From: Curvibacter delicatus NBRC 14919
GTDB lineage: Bacteria; Pseudomonadota; Gammaproteobacteria; Burkholderiales; Burkholderiaceae_C
DNA: 64,000 nt
NCBI RefSeq assembly: GCF_001592265.1
Contig: NZ_BCWP01000014.1
Span: 1 to 64,000 of the forward strand
Reading direction: 5' to 3'
Shown: piece by piece, positions 36,359 to 46,247 of the stretch
Layout of the letters: every line of letters starts with the position of its first letter
How positions within the stretch are numbered: position 1 is the stretch's first letter
Program-made: the position numbers and the translations under genes
The notes under the pieces: generated by a model
The model's input: the letters and a program-made list of their open reading frames with translations, nothing else
Told to the model about the DNA's origin: nothing
Database searches by the model: none

Positions 36359-38080
36359 GTGAACCAGCCCACCCCCGCCATCGTTGCCCAAGCCGCCGTG
36401 CGGCGGTTGCCACGTGCCGCGCTCTTGCTGTTCTGCCTGGCCTATGTGCTGCCAGGGTTTGTCTGGCGCGATCCCTGGCGCAGCGCCGACATCACGGCGT
36501 TCGGCTACATGCTGGAACTCGCCGGCAACAGCACGTCCTGGCTGGACCCGCGCCTCATGGGCCAGCAACCCGACGTCAACGCCCTGCTGCCCTACTGGCT
36601 GGGGGCCTGGGCCCTGAAACTCGCACCCGGCTGGATCGCGCCCGATTTCGCCGCCCGCCTCCCTTTCATGGCCTTGCTGACGCTCACCCTTGCTGCCGTC
36701 TGGCAAGGCATCTACTACCTAGCGCGCAGTCCGCTGGCACAACCGGTGGCCTTTGCCTTCGGTGGCGAAGCCCGGCCGACCGACTATGCCCGCGCCATGG
36801 CCGACGGCGGCCTGCTGGCCTTCATCGCCTGCCTGGGCCTGGCCCAGCTGTCGCACGAAACCACGCCAGCCGTGGCCCAACTGTGTTTCAGCGCCCTGGC
36901 GTTCTATGCCGTGGCAGCCATGCCCTACCGTCGCTTCGGGCCGATCCTGGCCGGTACGGCGGCCCTGCTGGGCCTCACGCTCTCCGGCGCCCCGGCCATG
37001 GCCGTGCTGTTCGGTCTCGGCAGCATGGTCATCCACCTGCTCGACCGCAGCCACACCAGCCGAGAAGACGGCCCACCCATGCGCTGGGACCGGCGCTGGG
37101 CCTGGGGCATCGCATTGCTGACATTGATGGCCGCCGGTCTGGCAACGGCGCTTGATCTGTGGCACTGGCGCATCGAATTGCCGCCCTTGAAATGGGACAT
37201 CTGGCATGGTTTGGGCAGTCTGTTGCTGTGGTTCACCTGGCCGGCCTGGCCCCTGGTGCTGTGGACGCTGTGGCGCTGGCGCCATCAGTTGTTCAGTACC
37301 CATGTGCGTCGCCACCTTGCCTTGCCACTGTGGTTTGCGTTGGTCACCGTCGCTGCCACCCTGGTGACACCGGCCAGCGACCGCGCCCTGCTGCTCGCCC
37401 TGCCGTCGCTGGCCACGCTGGCAGCCTTCGCGTTGCCAACCCTGGAACGCAACGTCTCAGCCCTGATCGACTGGTTCACCCTGCTGTTCTTCACCGGCTG
37501 CGCCTTCATCATCTGGGTGGTCTGGATCGCCATGCAGACCGGCTTCCCGCCACAACCGGCCGCCAATGTGGCACGGCTGGCGCCCGGCTTCGAGGCCGGC
37601 TTCACCCTCCTGCCTTTCGTGTTCGCCTCTCTTGCCACGCTGGCCTGGGCCTGGCTCGTCAAGTGGCGCGTGGGACGCCACCGCGCCGCCATCTGGAAAA
37701 GTCTGGTGCTGCCAGCCGGCGGTGCCGCACTGTGCTGGCTGCTGCTGACCACGCTGTGGATGCCGCTGCTTGATTTCGCGCGCAGTTATGAGCCGCTGGT
37801 GCGGCGCGTGGAGGCCGTCGTCAAGCCGGCCGAATGCATTGAAACCTTCGGCCTCAAGCCGGGCTTGTACACCGCGTTCCGCTTCTATTCACCGTTGTTG
37901 CTCAAGGCCGCAGGCACATCCAAAGGCTGCGCGTGGCTGGTGATCGACAAGGATGCCTCGTTCATGCTGCCTGGCGTGGTCAATCCGGCGCAATGGCGGG
38001 AGCACCAGACCCTGGGCCATCCGCGCGAGGGAGAGGAAGATCTCGTGATTTATCAGCGCGCCAGCCGCGCCGGCTTCTGA
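36359..38080 (+). CDS. Polytopic membrane protein, possible GT-C glycosyltransferase
   Basis: This 573-aa protein begins at GTG 36359. It has a first helix (ALLLFCLAYVLPGF), then a loop WRDPWRSADITAFGYMLEL, and about ten more helices, ending in a soluble C-terminal part (from about residue 470, ECIETFGLKPGLYTAFRFYSP). The order of one helix, an acidic external loop, further helices and a soluble tail resembles ArnT/PMT-type lipid-linked sugar transferases, but no certain catalytic motif is recognised. It is 4 bases from the MATE gene, probably one operon. Treat the function as a guess. Confidence 0.55.
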   Translation: MNQPTPAIVAQAAVRRLPRAALLLFCLAYVLPGFVWRDPWRSADITAFGYMLELAGNSTSWLDPRLMGQQPDVNALLPYWLGAWALKLAPGWIAPDFAARLPFMALLTLTLAAVWQGIYYLARSPLAQPVAFAFGGEARPTDYARAMADGGLLAFIACLGLAQLSHETTPAVAQLCFSALAFYAVAAMPYRRFGPILAGTAALLGLTLSGAPAMAVLFGLGSMVIHLLDRSHTSREDGPPMRWDRRWAWGIALLTLMAAGLATALDLWHWRIELPPLKWDIWHGLGSLLLWFTWPAWPLVLWTLWRWRHQLFSTHVRRHLALPLWFALVTVAATLVTPASDRALLLALPSLATLAAFALPTLERNVSALIDWFTLLFFTGCAFIIWVVWIAMQTGFPPQPAANVARLAPGFEAGFTLLPFVFASLATLAWAWLVKWRVGRHRAAIWKSLVLPAGGAALCWLLLTTLWMPLLDFARSYEPLVRRVEAVVKPAECIETFGLKPGLYTAFRFYSPLLLKAAGTSKGCAWLVIDKDASFMLPGVVNPAQWREHQTLGHPREGEEDLVIYQRASRAGF

Positions 38081-38084
38081 GACC

Positions 38085-39431
38085 GTGTCCGAACTGAAAA
38101 CCATCTCCCGTCACGCTGGCACCGTGCTGGTCGGCCAGTTGGCCACCATGGCCTTTGGCGTCACGGACACCATCGTCGCCGGGCGTTATGCCGAGGCCTC
38201 GCTGGCGGCGCTCTCGGTCGGTTCGGCCATCTACATGAGCGTTTATGTGGCGCTGATGGGCGTGCTGCAGGCCCTGCTGCCGGTCTGGGCCGAATTGCAC
38301 GGCGCCCAAAAACCCCGGCAACTCGGTTTTTCGTTCCGCCAGTCGCTTTACCTGTGCGGCGCCTTGATGGTGTTTGGCATGGTGATCCTGCTGCAACCGG
38401 CCTCCCTGCTCGACTGGGCCGAGGTGCCAACTGCCTTGCGCAGCGAGGTGCTGAATTACCTGGGCGTGCTGGCCCTGGCCCTGCCGCCAGCACTGCTGTT
38501 TCGCCTCTACAGCACGCTGAATCAAAGCCTGGGCAAACCGTTGTTGGTGACCTGGCTACAGATCGGTTCGCTGTTTGTCAAAGTACCGCTTTCGATCTGG
38601 TTTGCCTTTGGCGGCTTCGGGCTGGCACCGCAAGGCGTTGTCGGTTGTGCCCTGGCCACCTTGGTGGTGCAGTGTCTGATGCTGGCGCTGGCCCTGTGGC
38701 TGCTGCGTACCCGCCCCCTCTACCAGCCCTACCGCCTCTGGCACCGCCTGGAAAAACCACACGCCCCCACGCTGGCCGCCTTCGCCCGTGTCGGGGTGCC
38801 CAGCGGGCTGACCATTCTGGTGGAGGTGACTTCGTTCACGCTGATGGCCCTGTTTATCGCGCGCCTGGGTACCACCGCCGCCGCCAGCCACCAGATCGCC
38901 GCCAATCTGGCCGCCGTGCTCTACATGGTGCCACTGGCCATCGGGATTGCCACCAGCGCACGCACCAGCTACTGGCTCGGGGCGGATCAGCCGCATCAGG
39001 CACGGCATGCGGTGGGGCTGGGGTTCAGGCTGGTGCTGGGTTGTGCCGTGCTGCTGGCAGGTCTGCTGATGGTGGTGCGCGACCCGCTGGTACGGTTGTA
39101 TGCGCGCAGCCCGGAGGTGATTGCCTTGGCCGTCCCGCTCTTGTTCTGGATCGCCGCCTTCCACTTGTTTGATGGTCTGCAGGCATTGGGCGTCTTCGTC
39201 TTGCGCTGCTTTCGCATCACGCTCTCACCCTTCCTGATCTACGGCATTCTGTTGTGGGGACTCGGGCTGTACGGCGGCTACCAGCTGGCCTACCATGGCC
39301 TCGGACCCTGGCCCGCCATGCAGACACCCGCCGCCTTCTGGATTGCCGGCATGGTGGCCTTGGCACTGGCGGCATTGATTTTCTGGCTCATGATCTGGCA
39401 GGTGCTGCGACGCGAACACCGTCCCGGCTGA
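38085..39431 (+). CDS. MATE-family efflux transporter
   Basis: This 448-aa inner-membrane exporter starts at GTG 38085. Twelve hydrophobic helices form two repeats. The first repeat contains VLVGQLATMAFGVTDTIVAGRYAEASLAALSVG, the typical MATE N-terminal signature (about residues 14-46). The second repeat has GVPSGLTILVEVTSFTLMALFIARLG. It uses a sodium or proton gradient to export cationic compounds in known members. It follows the membrane-protein gene by 4 bases and converges with phoR. Confidence 0.92.
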   Translation: MSELKTISRHAGTVLVGQLATMAFGVTDTIVAGRYAEASLAALSVGSAIYMSVYVALMGVLQALLPVWAELHGAQKPRQLGFSFRQSLYLCGALMVFGMVILLQPASLLDWAEVPTALRSEVLNYLGVLALALPPALLFRLYSTLNQSLGKPLLVTWLQIGSLFVKVPLSIWFAFGGFGLAPQGVVGCALATLVVQCLMLALALWLLRTRPLYQPYRLWHRLEKPHAPTLAAFARVGVPSGLTILVEVTSFTLMALFIARLGTTAAASHQIAANLAAVLYMVPLAIGIATSARTSYWLGADQPHQARHAVGLGFRLVLGCAVLLAGLLMVVRDPLVRLYARSPEVIALAVPLLFWIAAFHLFDGLQALGVFVLRCFRITLSPFLIYGILLWGLGLYGGYQLAYHGLGPWPAMQTPAAFWIAGMVALALAALIFWLMIWQVLRREHRPG

Positions 39432-39520
39432 TAGCACCTCGCGGCATTTTTCGCTGCGGCGGTCGCCTGCCCGCAGGAGCTGAAGCGCTCAACTCGTCCG
39501 ACTCGCACCCACCAGCCCGG

Positions 39521-40852
39521 TCATGCCGAGCGAACACGGTTGGCCGGGAACACCATGGCAAAGCGTGACCCCTTGCCAAGGGTGCTTTCAATCTTCAATT
39601 CAGCGTTATGGCGCTGCGCCACGTGCTTGACGATGGCCAAGCCCAGTCCGGTGCCTCCCGTGTCGCGCGAACGGCTGCGGTCCACCCGGTAGAAGCGTTC
39701 GGTCAGGCGGGGAATGTGTTCCGGGGCAATGCCGGGGCCGCTGTCCTGCACAAAGATCTCGTAACGCCCGTCCTCATGGCGCAAGAACCCGACAGCGATC
39801 TGCCCACCCGACGGGGTGTAGCGAATGGCATTGCCGACCAGATTGGACAGGGCGCTGTGCAACTCGGTCGACGTCCCGGCGATGTCTTCCTGCGCCGTCA
39901 CATCGAAGCTCAGCACCTGCATCGGCCCCTCCGGCGGGGTCAATACCGTCGACAAGGCACGCCCTTCCTGCTCCAGTTGCTGCAACAGCGAACGGACCGA
40001 GGTCCACTCGCCCGCCCCCGGCAACGGACTCCCTTCCAGCCGGGAGAGCATGAGCAGGTCCTTCACCAAGGTCTGCATGCGCTCCGCCTGCTGGGCCATC
40101 AGATCGAGATAACGTGCACGCTCGGTCTCGTTGAGCGGCAAGCTCTGCAGGGTCTCGACAAAACCGGTCAGCACGGTCAGTGGTGTACGAATCTCATGCG
40201 AGACGTTGGCCACGAAGTCGCGCCGCATGGCCTCGGCCTGCTCCAGCGCCGTCACATCGCGCGATAGCAGCAAGCGACGGCCATCGCCGTAAGGATGCAG
40301 GTGCACCGAGAGCCGGATCGGACGCGAGGCGCTGTGGCCACGGCCGGGCATGGTCACCTCGTGCAGGAAATCACCGCCCGCAGCATAGGCGGCATAACCG
40401 GGGTCACGCACCAGATTGCCGAAGTGCTGCAGCAGGTCGCGTTGAACATCCAGTCCGAAATGATCCGCCGCGGTCTGGTTGAACCATTCGATGCGCCCCT
40501 CATCATCGAGCAGCACCACCCCATTGGGCGACGCCTGCAACGCCGCGAGGAAGTCCTGCAAACGGGCATCGCTCTCGCGGATCTGCTGTTCACGCGTCCG
40601 CACCAGACGACGCGCGCGGTCCGCCACCTCGCCCCACAGGCCATAGTGGAGAGGCACATCGGACACATCCGCATGACGCAGCCAGTTCAGCAGCTTCAGC
40701 CCGCGGGAAAAATCGAGCAAGACCCACAGCAAGCCGGCCGCAGACATACCGGCCAAGGCCCCCCGGATCTGCAGATCATCCGGCGCCACCCAGGCTCCCG
40801 CCAGCGCCCCAATGCATTGAATCAGCAGGAAGGAAAAAAGCCGCAAGAACAT
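39521..40852 (-). CDS. phoR: Phosphate regulon sensor kinase PhoR
   Basis: PhoR phosphorylates PhoB when PstSCAB-PhoU signals low phosphate. The protein has 443 aa. Two N-terminal hydrophobic helices (FLLIQCIGALAGAWV and GMSAAGLLWVLLDFS) precede a charged linker and a PAS domain (about 95-190, SPNGVVLLDDEGRIEWFNQTAADHFGLD). HisKA has His219 in VSHEIRTPLTVLTG. The ATPase domain has SNLVGNAIRYTPSGG, DSGPGIAPEH and GTGLGLAIVKHV. It is the last gene of pst-phoU-phoB-phoR, 38 bases after phoB. Confidence 0.96.
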   Translation of the reverse strand: MFLRLFSFLLIQCIGALAGAWVAPDDLQIRGALAGMSAAGLLWVLLDFSRGLKLLNWLRHADVSDVPLHYGLWGEVADRARRLVRTREQQIRESDARLQDFLAALQASPNGVVLLDDEGRIEWFNQTAADHFGLDVQRDLLQHFGNLVRDPGYAAYAAGGDFLHEVTMPGRGHSASRPIRLSVHLHPYGDGRRLLLSRDVTALEQAEAMRRDFVANVSHEIRTPLTVLTGFVETLQSLPLNETERARYLDLMAQQAERMQTLVKDLLMLSRLEGSPLPGAGEWTSVRSLLQQLEQEGRALSTVLTPPEGPMQVLSFDVTAQEDIAGTSTELHSALSNLVGNAIRYTPSGGQIAVGFLRHEDGRYEIFVQDSGPGIAPEHIPRLTERFYRVDRSRSRDTGGTGLGLAIVKHVAQRHNAELKIESTLGKGSRFAMVFPANRVRSA

Positions 40853-40890
40853 GGCGCCGCCTCAGGGCTGTGACAACAAGACAGCGGCCC

Positions 40891-41613
40891 TCAGTCCCGC
40901 CCTGTCAGGCTGACAGCAGCCGCCACCGGCTGCACCGTGAAACGATAACCAGCACCACGCACCGTCTCCACCATGACCGAGGCATCACCCAAGGCTTCCC
41001 GCAGGCGTTTGACATGGACATCCACCGTTCGTTCTTCGATGAAGACATGGTCGCCCCAGACCTTGTCCAGCAACTGACCGCGGCTGTGCACACGTTCGGC
41101 GTGGCTCATCAGGTATTGCAGCAGCTTGAATTCGGTGGGTCCGAGCTTGAGGGGCTGCTCCTGGAAAGTCACGCGGTGCGTGGCTGTATCCAGCGTCAGG
41201 CCGCCCAGCGTCACCGCACCACCAGTCTGCTCCGGCGCACGGCGGCGCAGGACAGCGCGAATGCGGGCCAGCATTTCCTTGGTGGAAAAGGGTTTGACCA
41301 GGTAGTCATCCGCGCCCGCGTCCAGGCCTGCGACCCGGTCGGCTTCGTCTCCTCGTGCCGTCAGCATGATGATCGGCACGGCCTTGGTTCGTGCATCGGC
41401 CCGCCAGCGTTTGGCCAGCGTCAGGCCGCTCTCGCCGGGCAGCATCCAGTCAAGCAGGATCAGGTCGGGCAACACGGCATCCAGCTCACGCTGGGCACTG
41501 TCGCTGTCCATGGCCCAGGTCGGGCGAAAACCGTTGTGACGCAGATTGACGGCGATGAGTTCGGCAATGGCCGGCTCGTCTTCCACGATCAGGACTGCTG
41601 GCTGATGCTTCAT
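40891..41613 (-). CDS. phoB: Phosphate regulon response regulator PhoB
   Basis: PhoB is an OmpR-type activator that binds Pho boxes. The protein has 240 aa. The receiver has acidic residues in IVEDEPAIAEL and phospho-acceptor Asp55 in LLDWMLPG, with Lys in LVKPFSTKEML. The C-terminal winged helix contains ERVHSRGQLLDKVWGDHVFIEERTVDVHVKRLREAL. Its ATG overlaps the phoU stop (ATGA). Likely targets in this window are the Pho boxes near 46.1, 50.9, 54.0 and 58.9 kb. Confidence 0.98.
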   Translation of the reverse strand: MKHQPAVLIVEDEPAIAELIAVNLRHNGFRPTWAMDSDSAQRELDAVLPDLILLDWMLPGESGLTLAKRWRADARTKAVPIIMLTARGDEADRVAGLDAGADDYLVKPFSTKEMLARIRAVLRRRAPEQTGGAVTLGGLTLDTATHRVTFQEQPLKLGPTEFKLLQYLMSHAERVHSRGQLLDKVWGDHVFIEERTVDVHVKRLREALGDASVMVETVRGAGYRFTVQPVAAAVSLTGRD

Positions 41614-42311
41614 TTCAGGACGGATTCGATTTCTTCGATGGAAGCATGACGTACGTCTGCACCCTTGACGATGTAGATGATGAGTTCGGCAATGTTCTTG
41701 GCATGGTCGCCAACACGCTCGATCGCCTTGGCCAGGAACAGTAGATCCAGGCTCGGCGAGATCATGCGGGGGTCTTCCATCATGTAGGTGATGAGCACGC
41801 GCATGAAGTTGTCGAATTCCTTGTCGATCAGGTCATCCTCTTTCAGGATGGACACCGCCGCAACGGTGTCCAGGCGTGCAAACGCGTCCAGTGCCTTGCG
41901 CAGCAGACCGGAAGCCAGGTCTGCGGCAACGCGCAGCTCGGAAGCCGGCAGGTTGCGCGGCGTGCCGCTCTGGATGATGGAAAGCACCATGCGCGCCATC
42001 TTTTCCGCCTCGTCGCCCGCCCGCTCCAGGTTGGCGGTGGACTTGGAAACGGCGATCAGCAGACGCAGGTCACGTGCCGTCGGCTGGCGGCGTGCAATGA
42101 TGGAAGAGAGCTCACGGTCAATCTCGACTTCCATCGCATTGACACGCTTTTCCGTCTCGATGACCTTGTGTGCCACTTCGGCGTTGAACTGCCCCAGGGC
42201 ATGGATGGCCTGCTGGACCTGGGACTCGACCAGGCCACCCAGTTCCATGACGCGGGTGGAGACGGTGTTGAGTTCGCTGTCAAACTGGGTCGATAGGTGT
42301 TTTTCGGGCAT
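41610..42311 (-). CDS. phoU: Phosphate transport regulator PhoU
   Basis: PhoU is a cytoplasmic helical protein that links the Pst transporter to PhoR and keeps the Pho response off when phosphate is plentiful. The protein has 233 aa in two three-helix repeats. Metal-binding-like signatures are seen in each: EVEIDRELSSIIARRQPTARDLR and the later DLLFLAKAIERVGDHAKNIAELIIY. It starts 11 bases after pstB and overlaps phoB. Confidence 0.97.
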   Translation of the reverse strand: MPEKHLSTQFDSELNTVSTRVMELGGLVESQVQQAIHALGQFNAEVAHKVIETEKRVNAMEVEIDRELSSIIARRQPTARDLRLLIAVSKSTANLERAGDEAEKMARMVLSIIQSGTPRNLPASELRVAADLASGLLRKALDAFARLDTVAAVSILKEDDLIDKEFDNFMRVLITYMMEDPRMISPSLDLLFLAKAIERVGDHAKNIAELIIYIVKGADVRHASIEEIESVLK

Positions 42312-42322
42312 GTTCCTTCTCC

Positions 42323-43138
42323 TTAGCCGAATCGGCCAGTGATGTAGTCTTCCGTTTCCTTGCGCGTCGGCTTGAAGAACATCTGCTCGGTCGAGCCGAA
42401 TTCCACCAGATCACCCAGGTACATATAGGCCGTGTAATCACTGCAACGCGCAGCCTGCTGCATGTTGTGCGTGACGATCACCACGGTGTAATCATCCTTG
42501 AGCTCGGTGATCAGCTCTTCGATCTTGGCGGTGGAGATCGGGTCCAGCGCCGAGCAGGGTTCGTCGAGCAGGAGCACCTCAGGCTTAATCGCGATGCCGC
42601 GCGCAATACACAGACGCTGCTGCTGACCGCCCGACAGGCTGGAGCCGCTCTGCTTGAGCTTGTCCTTCACTTCGTTCCACAGCGCAGCCTTGCGCAAGGC
42701 CCATTCGACACGATCTTCCATGTCGGTGGCATTGAGCGACTCAAACAGCTTGATGCCGAAGGCAATGTTGTCGTAGATCGACATCGGGAACGGCGTCGGT
42801 TTCTGGAACACCATGCCGACCTTGGCGCGCAGCAGGGCCACGTCCTGCTTGCTGGTCAGGAGGTTCTCGCCGTCTAGCAACACCTGGCCTTCGGCCCGCT
42901 GATCCGGATACAGCTCAAACATGCGATTGAAGACGCGCAGCAAGGTGGACTTGCCGCAACCGGACGGGCCAATGAAAGCCGTGACCTTGTTCTGCGGGAT
43001 GTCCAGGTTGATGCCCTTGAGCGCATGGAACTTCCCATAGAAGAAGTTCAGGTCACGAACCGAAATCTTCGCTGCGGATGTTTCGGCAGGAGTGGTGTTG
43101 TCCATAGGTTGCCTTGGGTGAAATTCGCTGACGTACAT
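42323..43138 (-). CDS. pstB: Phosphate ABC transporter ATPase PstB
   Basis: PstB powers phosphate import. The protein has 271 aa from ATG 43138, or 260 from ATG 43105 ([10 protein letters not shown]), which has AAGG upstream; both fit. Walker A is [18 protein letters not shown], the Q-loop is [11 protein letters not shown], the ABC signature is [16 protein letters not shown], Walker B is [15 protein letters not shown], and the H-loop His is in [16 protein letters not shown]. It lies 4 bases after pstA. Confidence 0.98.
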   Translation of the reverse strand: MYVSEFHPRQPMDNTTPAETSAAKISVRDLNFFYGKFHALKGINLDIPQNKVTAFIGPSGCGKSTLLRVFNRMFELYPDQRAEGQVLLDGENLLTSKQDVALLRAKVGMVFQKPTPFPMSIYDNIAFGIKLFESLNATDMEDRVEWALRKAALWNEVKDKLKQSGSSLSGGQQQRLCIARGIAIKPEVLLLDEPCSALDPISTAKIEELITELKDDYTVVIVTHNMQQAARCSDYTAYMYLGDLVEFGSTEQMFFKPTRKETEDYITGRFG

Positions 43139-43142
43139 GAAC

Positions 43143-44000
43143 TCAATCCTTGTGGCGCGTCAGCACACGCGCCAAGATGTTGAGCCCGAGCACGGTGATG
43201 GTGATCAGCAGCACGCCGGCCCAGGCCAGCTGCTGCCAGTTTTCGTAGGGGCTCATGGCGAACTTGAAGATCGTGACCGGCAGGCTGGCCATGGGATCGT
43301 TCAGGTTCGAGGTCCAGAACTGGTTGTTCAGGGCGGTGAACAGCAACGGCGCCGTTTCACCCGAAATGCGGGCAATTGCCAGCAGCACTCCGGTGACCAC
43401 ACCCGCACGCGCCGAACGCAGCGTGATGCTCATGATCACTTTCCACTTCGGCGTTCCCAGCGCGTAGGCTGCCTCGCGCATGCCGGCTGGCACCAGCTGC
43501 AGCATGTTCTCGGTGGTGCGGATCACCACCGGAATCACGATCAGTGCCAGTGCGATCACGCCGGCCCAACCGGAAAAAGACTTGAAACGTGCGACCACCA
43601 CCGCATAAACGAACAGGCCAATCACGATGGACGGTGCCGACAGCAGGATGTCGTTGACAAAACGTGTGACCGACGCGAGCCAGCCGCGGGGGTCGTATTC
43701 AGCCAGGTAAATGCCGGCCATGATGCCGATTGGTGTCCCCACACAGGTGGCCAGCAGCACCATCAGGAAAGAGCCATAGACGGCATTGGCAATCCCCCCG
43801 GCTTCGTTGGGTGGCGGCGTCATCTGCGTCAGCGTGGCAACCGTCATGCCGCCAATACCGAGACGGAATGTCTCCCACAGGATCCAGAACAGCCAGAACA
43901 GGCCGAAGGCCATGGCCCCCAGCGACAGCGTCAGGGCGATGATGTTGACACGCTTGCGGCTGGCATAACGTGCACGGCGGATGTCGTCGATATCGGTCAT
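43143..44000 (-). CDS. pstA: Phosphate ABC transporter permease PstA
   Basis: PstA is one of two membrane channel subunits. The protein has 285 aa with about six helices. The cytoplasmic loop that contacts PstB is [31 protein letters not shown]. Other features are [35 protein letters not shown] in the N-terminal half and [14 protein letters not shown] after the loop. Its start overlaps the pstC stop by four bases. Confidence 0.97.
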   Translation of the reverse strand: MTDIDDIRRARYASRKRVNIIALTLSLGAMAFGLFWLFWILWETFRLGIGGMTVATLTQMTPPPNEAGGIANAVYGSFLMVLLATCVGTPIGIMAGIYLAEYDPRGWLASVTRFVNDILLSAPSIVIGLFVYAVVVARFKSFSGWAGVIALALIVIPVVIRTTENMLQLVPAGMREAAYALGTPKWKVIMSITLRSARAGVVTGVLLAIARISGETAPLLFTALNNQFWTSNLNDPMASLPVTIFKFAMSPYENWQQLAWAGVLLITITVLGLNILARVLTRHKD

Positions 44001-44962
44001 GACTTGGCGCCCTCGTTTTTCTTGAGCTGGAGCAACAGCAGTTTGGAGAGGGACAGAACCACAAAGGTGATGAAAAACAGCACCAGCCCGAGGTAGATCA
44101 GTGAAGCCTGGTGAATGCCGCTGGCCGCTTCCGCGAACTCGTTGGCCAAGGCTGATGTGATGCTGTTGGCAGCCTGGAACAGGCTCAAGGAGTCAAGCTG
44201 GTTCATGTTGCCGATGACGAAGGTCACGGCCATGGTTTCACCCAGGGCACGCCCCAGGCCCAGCATGATGCCACCGACCACACCGGCCTTGGTATAAGGC
44301 AGAACCACGGTGGAAACCACTTCCCAGGTCGTCGCACCCAGGCCGTAGGCCGACTCCTTCAGAAGGGGGGGCGTGACCTCGAACACATCGCGCATGACAG
44401 AGGCGATGAACGGAATGATCATGATGGCCAGAATGATGCCGGCCGACAAGATGCCGATACCCACCGGCGGCCCTGACACCAGGGCCCCAAGGTAAGGCAC
44501 GCCGCTGAACAGCGACTGCAGCGGGGTTTGCACATATTTGGCCAAGATGGGGCCAAAAACCAACAGACCCCACATGCCATAAACAATGGACGGAACAGCC
44601 GCCAGCAACTCGATGGCCGTGCCCAACGGGCGCTTGAGCCAGGCCGGTGACATTTCCGTCAGAAACAGGGCAATGCCAAAGCTCACCGGCACGGCAATCA
44701 GCAAGGCGATGATGGAGGTGGCCAGCGTGCCATAGATCATCACCAGACCGCCAAAATTCTCCTGCACCGGGTCCCAGACCGAATTGGCCAGGAAACCCAG
44801 GCCGTAGCGTTCGATGGCAGGCCAGGCGCCCACCAGCAGCGACGCCAGAATGCTGACCAGCAGCGCCAGAGTCAACCAAGCCGCCCCCTTGGCAAGCCAG
44901 CCAAACAAGGCATCAGCCCAGGGTCCCGTGCGAACGGAGGTGACAGACGAAGAAGAACTCAT
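43997..44962 (-). CDS. pstC: Phosphate ABC transporter permease PstC
   Basis: PstC is the second channel subunit. The protein has 321 aa and about six to seven helices. Family segments are [39 protein letters not shown] (about 95-135), the EAA-type loop [32 protein letters not shown], and [18 protein letters not shown]. It lies 24 bases after pstS and overlaps pstA. Confidence 0.97.
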   Translation of the reverse strand: MSSSSSVTSVRTGPWADALFGWLAKGAAWLTLALLVSILASLLVGAWPAIERYGLGFLANSVWDPVQENFGGLVMIYGTLATSIIALLIAVPVSFGIALFLTEMSPAWLKRPLGTAIELLAAVPSIVYGMWGLLVFGPILAKYVQTPLQSLFSGVPYLGALVSGPPVGIGILSAGIILAIMIIPFIASVMRDVFEVTPPLLKESAYGLGATTWEVVSTVVLPYTKAGVVGGIMLGLGRALGETMAVTFVIGNMNQLDSLSLFQAANSITSALANEFAEAASGIHQASLIYLGLVLFFITFVVLSLSKLLLLQLKKNEGAKS

Positions 44963-44986
44963 GGCGCGGCAATGGTTAGAAGAGAA

Positions 44987-46033
44987 TTACTTGAAGGCGA
45001 CCGAATGACCGGAAGCGTCCTTGATCTCGCTCCAGGACTTTTCGATAGCGGTCTTCACGCTGGCAGGCATCGGCACGTAGTCCATCTCGTCAGCGGTCTT
45101 GTCGCCATTCTTGTAGGCCCAGGAGAAGAACTTGAGCGTGGCTGCTGCCTGGGCCGGCTTGTCCTGCACCTTGTGCATCAGGATGAACGTGGCACCCGTG
45201 ATCGGCCAGGAATCCTTGCCAGGCTGCTCGGTCAGGATCTGGTAGAAGCTCTTGGCCCACTCGGCACCCGCAGCGGCCGCCTTGAAGGCGGTGTCATCGG
45301 GCGACACGAAGTTGCCGGCCTTGTTCTGCATCTGCGCATAGGTCATCTTGTTCTGCTTGACGTAGGCATATTCCACGTAGCCAATGGAGTTGGGCAGGCG
45401 ACCGACAAAAGCAGCCACACCTTCATTACCCTTGCCACCCGCACCGGTGGGCCAGTTGACGGCCGTGCCTTCACCAACCTTGGCCTTCCATTCGGTGTTC
45501 ACCTTGCTCAGGTAGTTGGTGAAGAGGAAGGTGGTACCAGAACCGTCGGCACGACGCACCGGGGCGATGGCGGCATCCGGCAGGTTCAGGCTGGGGTTGA
45601 TCGCTTTGATGGCGGGATCGTTCCACTTGGCGATCTTGCCCAGGTAGATGTCGCCCAGCACCTGGCCGTTGAGCTTGAGTTGACCGGGTGTCACGCCCTG
45701 GATGTTCACGACCGGCACCACGCCGCCAATGACGGTGGGGAACTGCAGCTGGCCCTTTTTGGCCAGCTCATCGTCCTTGAGCGGCATGTCGGAAGCACCG
45801 AAATCAACCGTCTTGGCATCGATCTGGCGAATACCGGCACCGGAGCCGACCGACTGGTAGTTGATCTTGACGCCCGTGGCTTTGTTGTAGTCGGCTGCCC
45901 ACTTGGCATACAGCGGGGCCGGGAAGCTGGCACCGGCACCCGTCACGTCCTGGGCTGCGGCCACGCCGGCTGCAGTCATCAGGGTCGCAGCTGTCAGGCC
46001 CAGCATCGTGCGATTGAAAGTCGTTGTCATCAA
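44987..46033 (-). CDS. pstS: Phosphate-binding protein PstS
   Basis: PstS is the periplasmic high-affinity phosphate receptor. The protein has 348 aa (two tandem ATG, 46033 and 46030). A signal peptide ends near GVAAAQD. Phosphate-contact segments are GAGASFPAPLYAKW, VGSGAGIRQIDAKTVDFGASDMPL, VPVVNIQGV and VRRADGSGTTFLFTNYLSKV. AAGGAG precedes the start. Two Pho-box arrays lie upstream. It is the first gene of the pstSCAB-phoU-phoB-phoR operon. Confidence 0.98.
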   Translation of the reverse strand: MMTTTFNRTMLGLTAATLMTAAGVAAAQDVTGAGASFPAPLYAKWAADYNKATGVKINYQSVGSGAGIRQIDAKTVDFGASDMPLKDDELAKKGQLQFPTVIGGVVPVVNIQGVTPGQLKLNGQVLGDIYLGKIAKWNDPAIKAINPSLNLPDAAIAPVRRADGSGTTFLFTNYLSKVNTEWKAKVGEGTAVNWPTGAGGKGNEGVAAFVGRLPNSIGYVEYAYVKQNKMTYAQMQNKAGNFVSPDDTAFKAAAAGAEWAKSFYQILTEQPGKDSWPITGATFILMHKVQDKPAQAAATLKFFSWAYKNGDKTADEMDYVPMPASVKTAIEKSWSEIKDASGHSVAFK

Positions 46034-46086
46034 AAGCTCCTTGAGGATTGTTGGTTGGATAACCAGCTACGAATTTAAGAACTTTT

Positions 46087-46158
46087 TATGTCAGTGATGT
46101 GACACAGAATGAAAACGACATCACTCGATTTGTCGCAATTTTGTCACGAAATTGACAA
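46087..46158 (-). promoter_or_regulatory. Pho boxes upstream of pstS
   Basis: On the minus strand the distal array reads TTGTCAA-TTTC-GTGACAA-AATT-GCGACAA (plus-strand 46130-46158, three units at 11-bp steps). The proximal one reads TGTCACA-TCAC-TGACATA (46087-46104). Both fit the PhoB consensus of TGTCAT-like 7-mers spaced by 4 bases. The proximal array lies about 55 bases before the pstS start. Confidence 0.8.
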
Positions 46159-46247
46159 AACCAATTCATCAATCCGTCACACACCATCCCTACCATCGTC
46201 GCTTCGCCTTTGCCACGTTGCGGAGGTTCCCCAGGGAGTTCGAGCTC

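Noticed and set aside
39432-39520. Possible terminator between convergent MATE and phoR genes
   Set aside because: No stem with a following T-run could be found in this 89-base gap.
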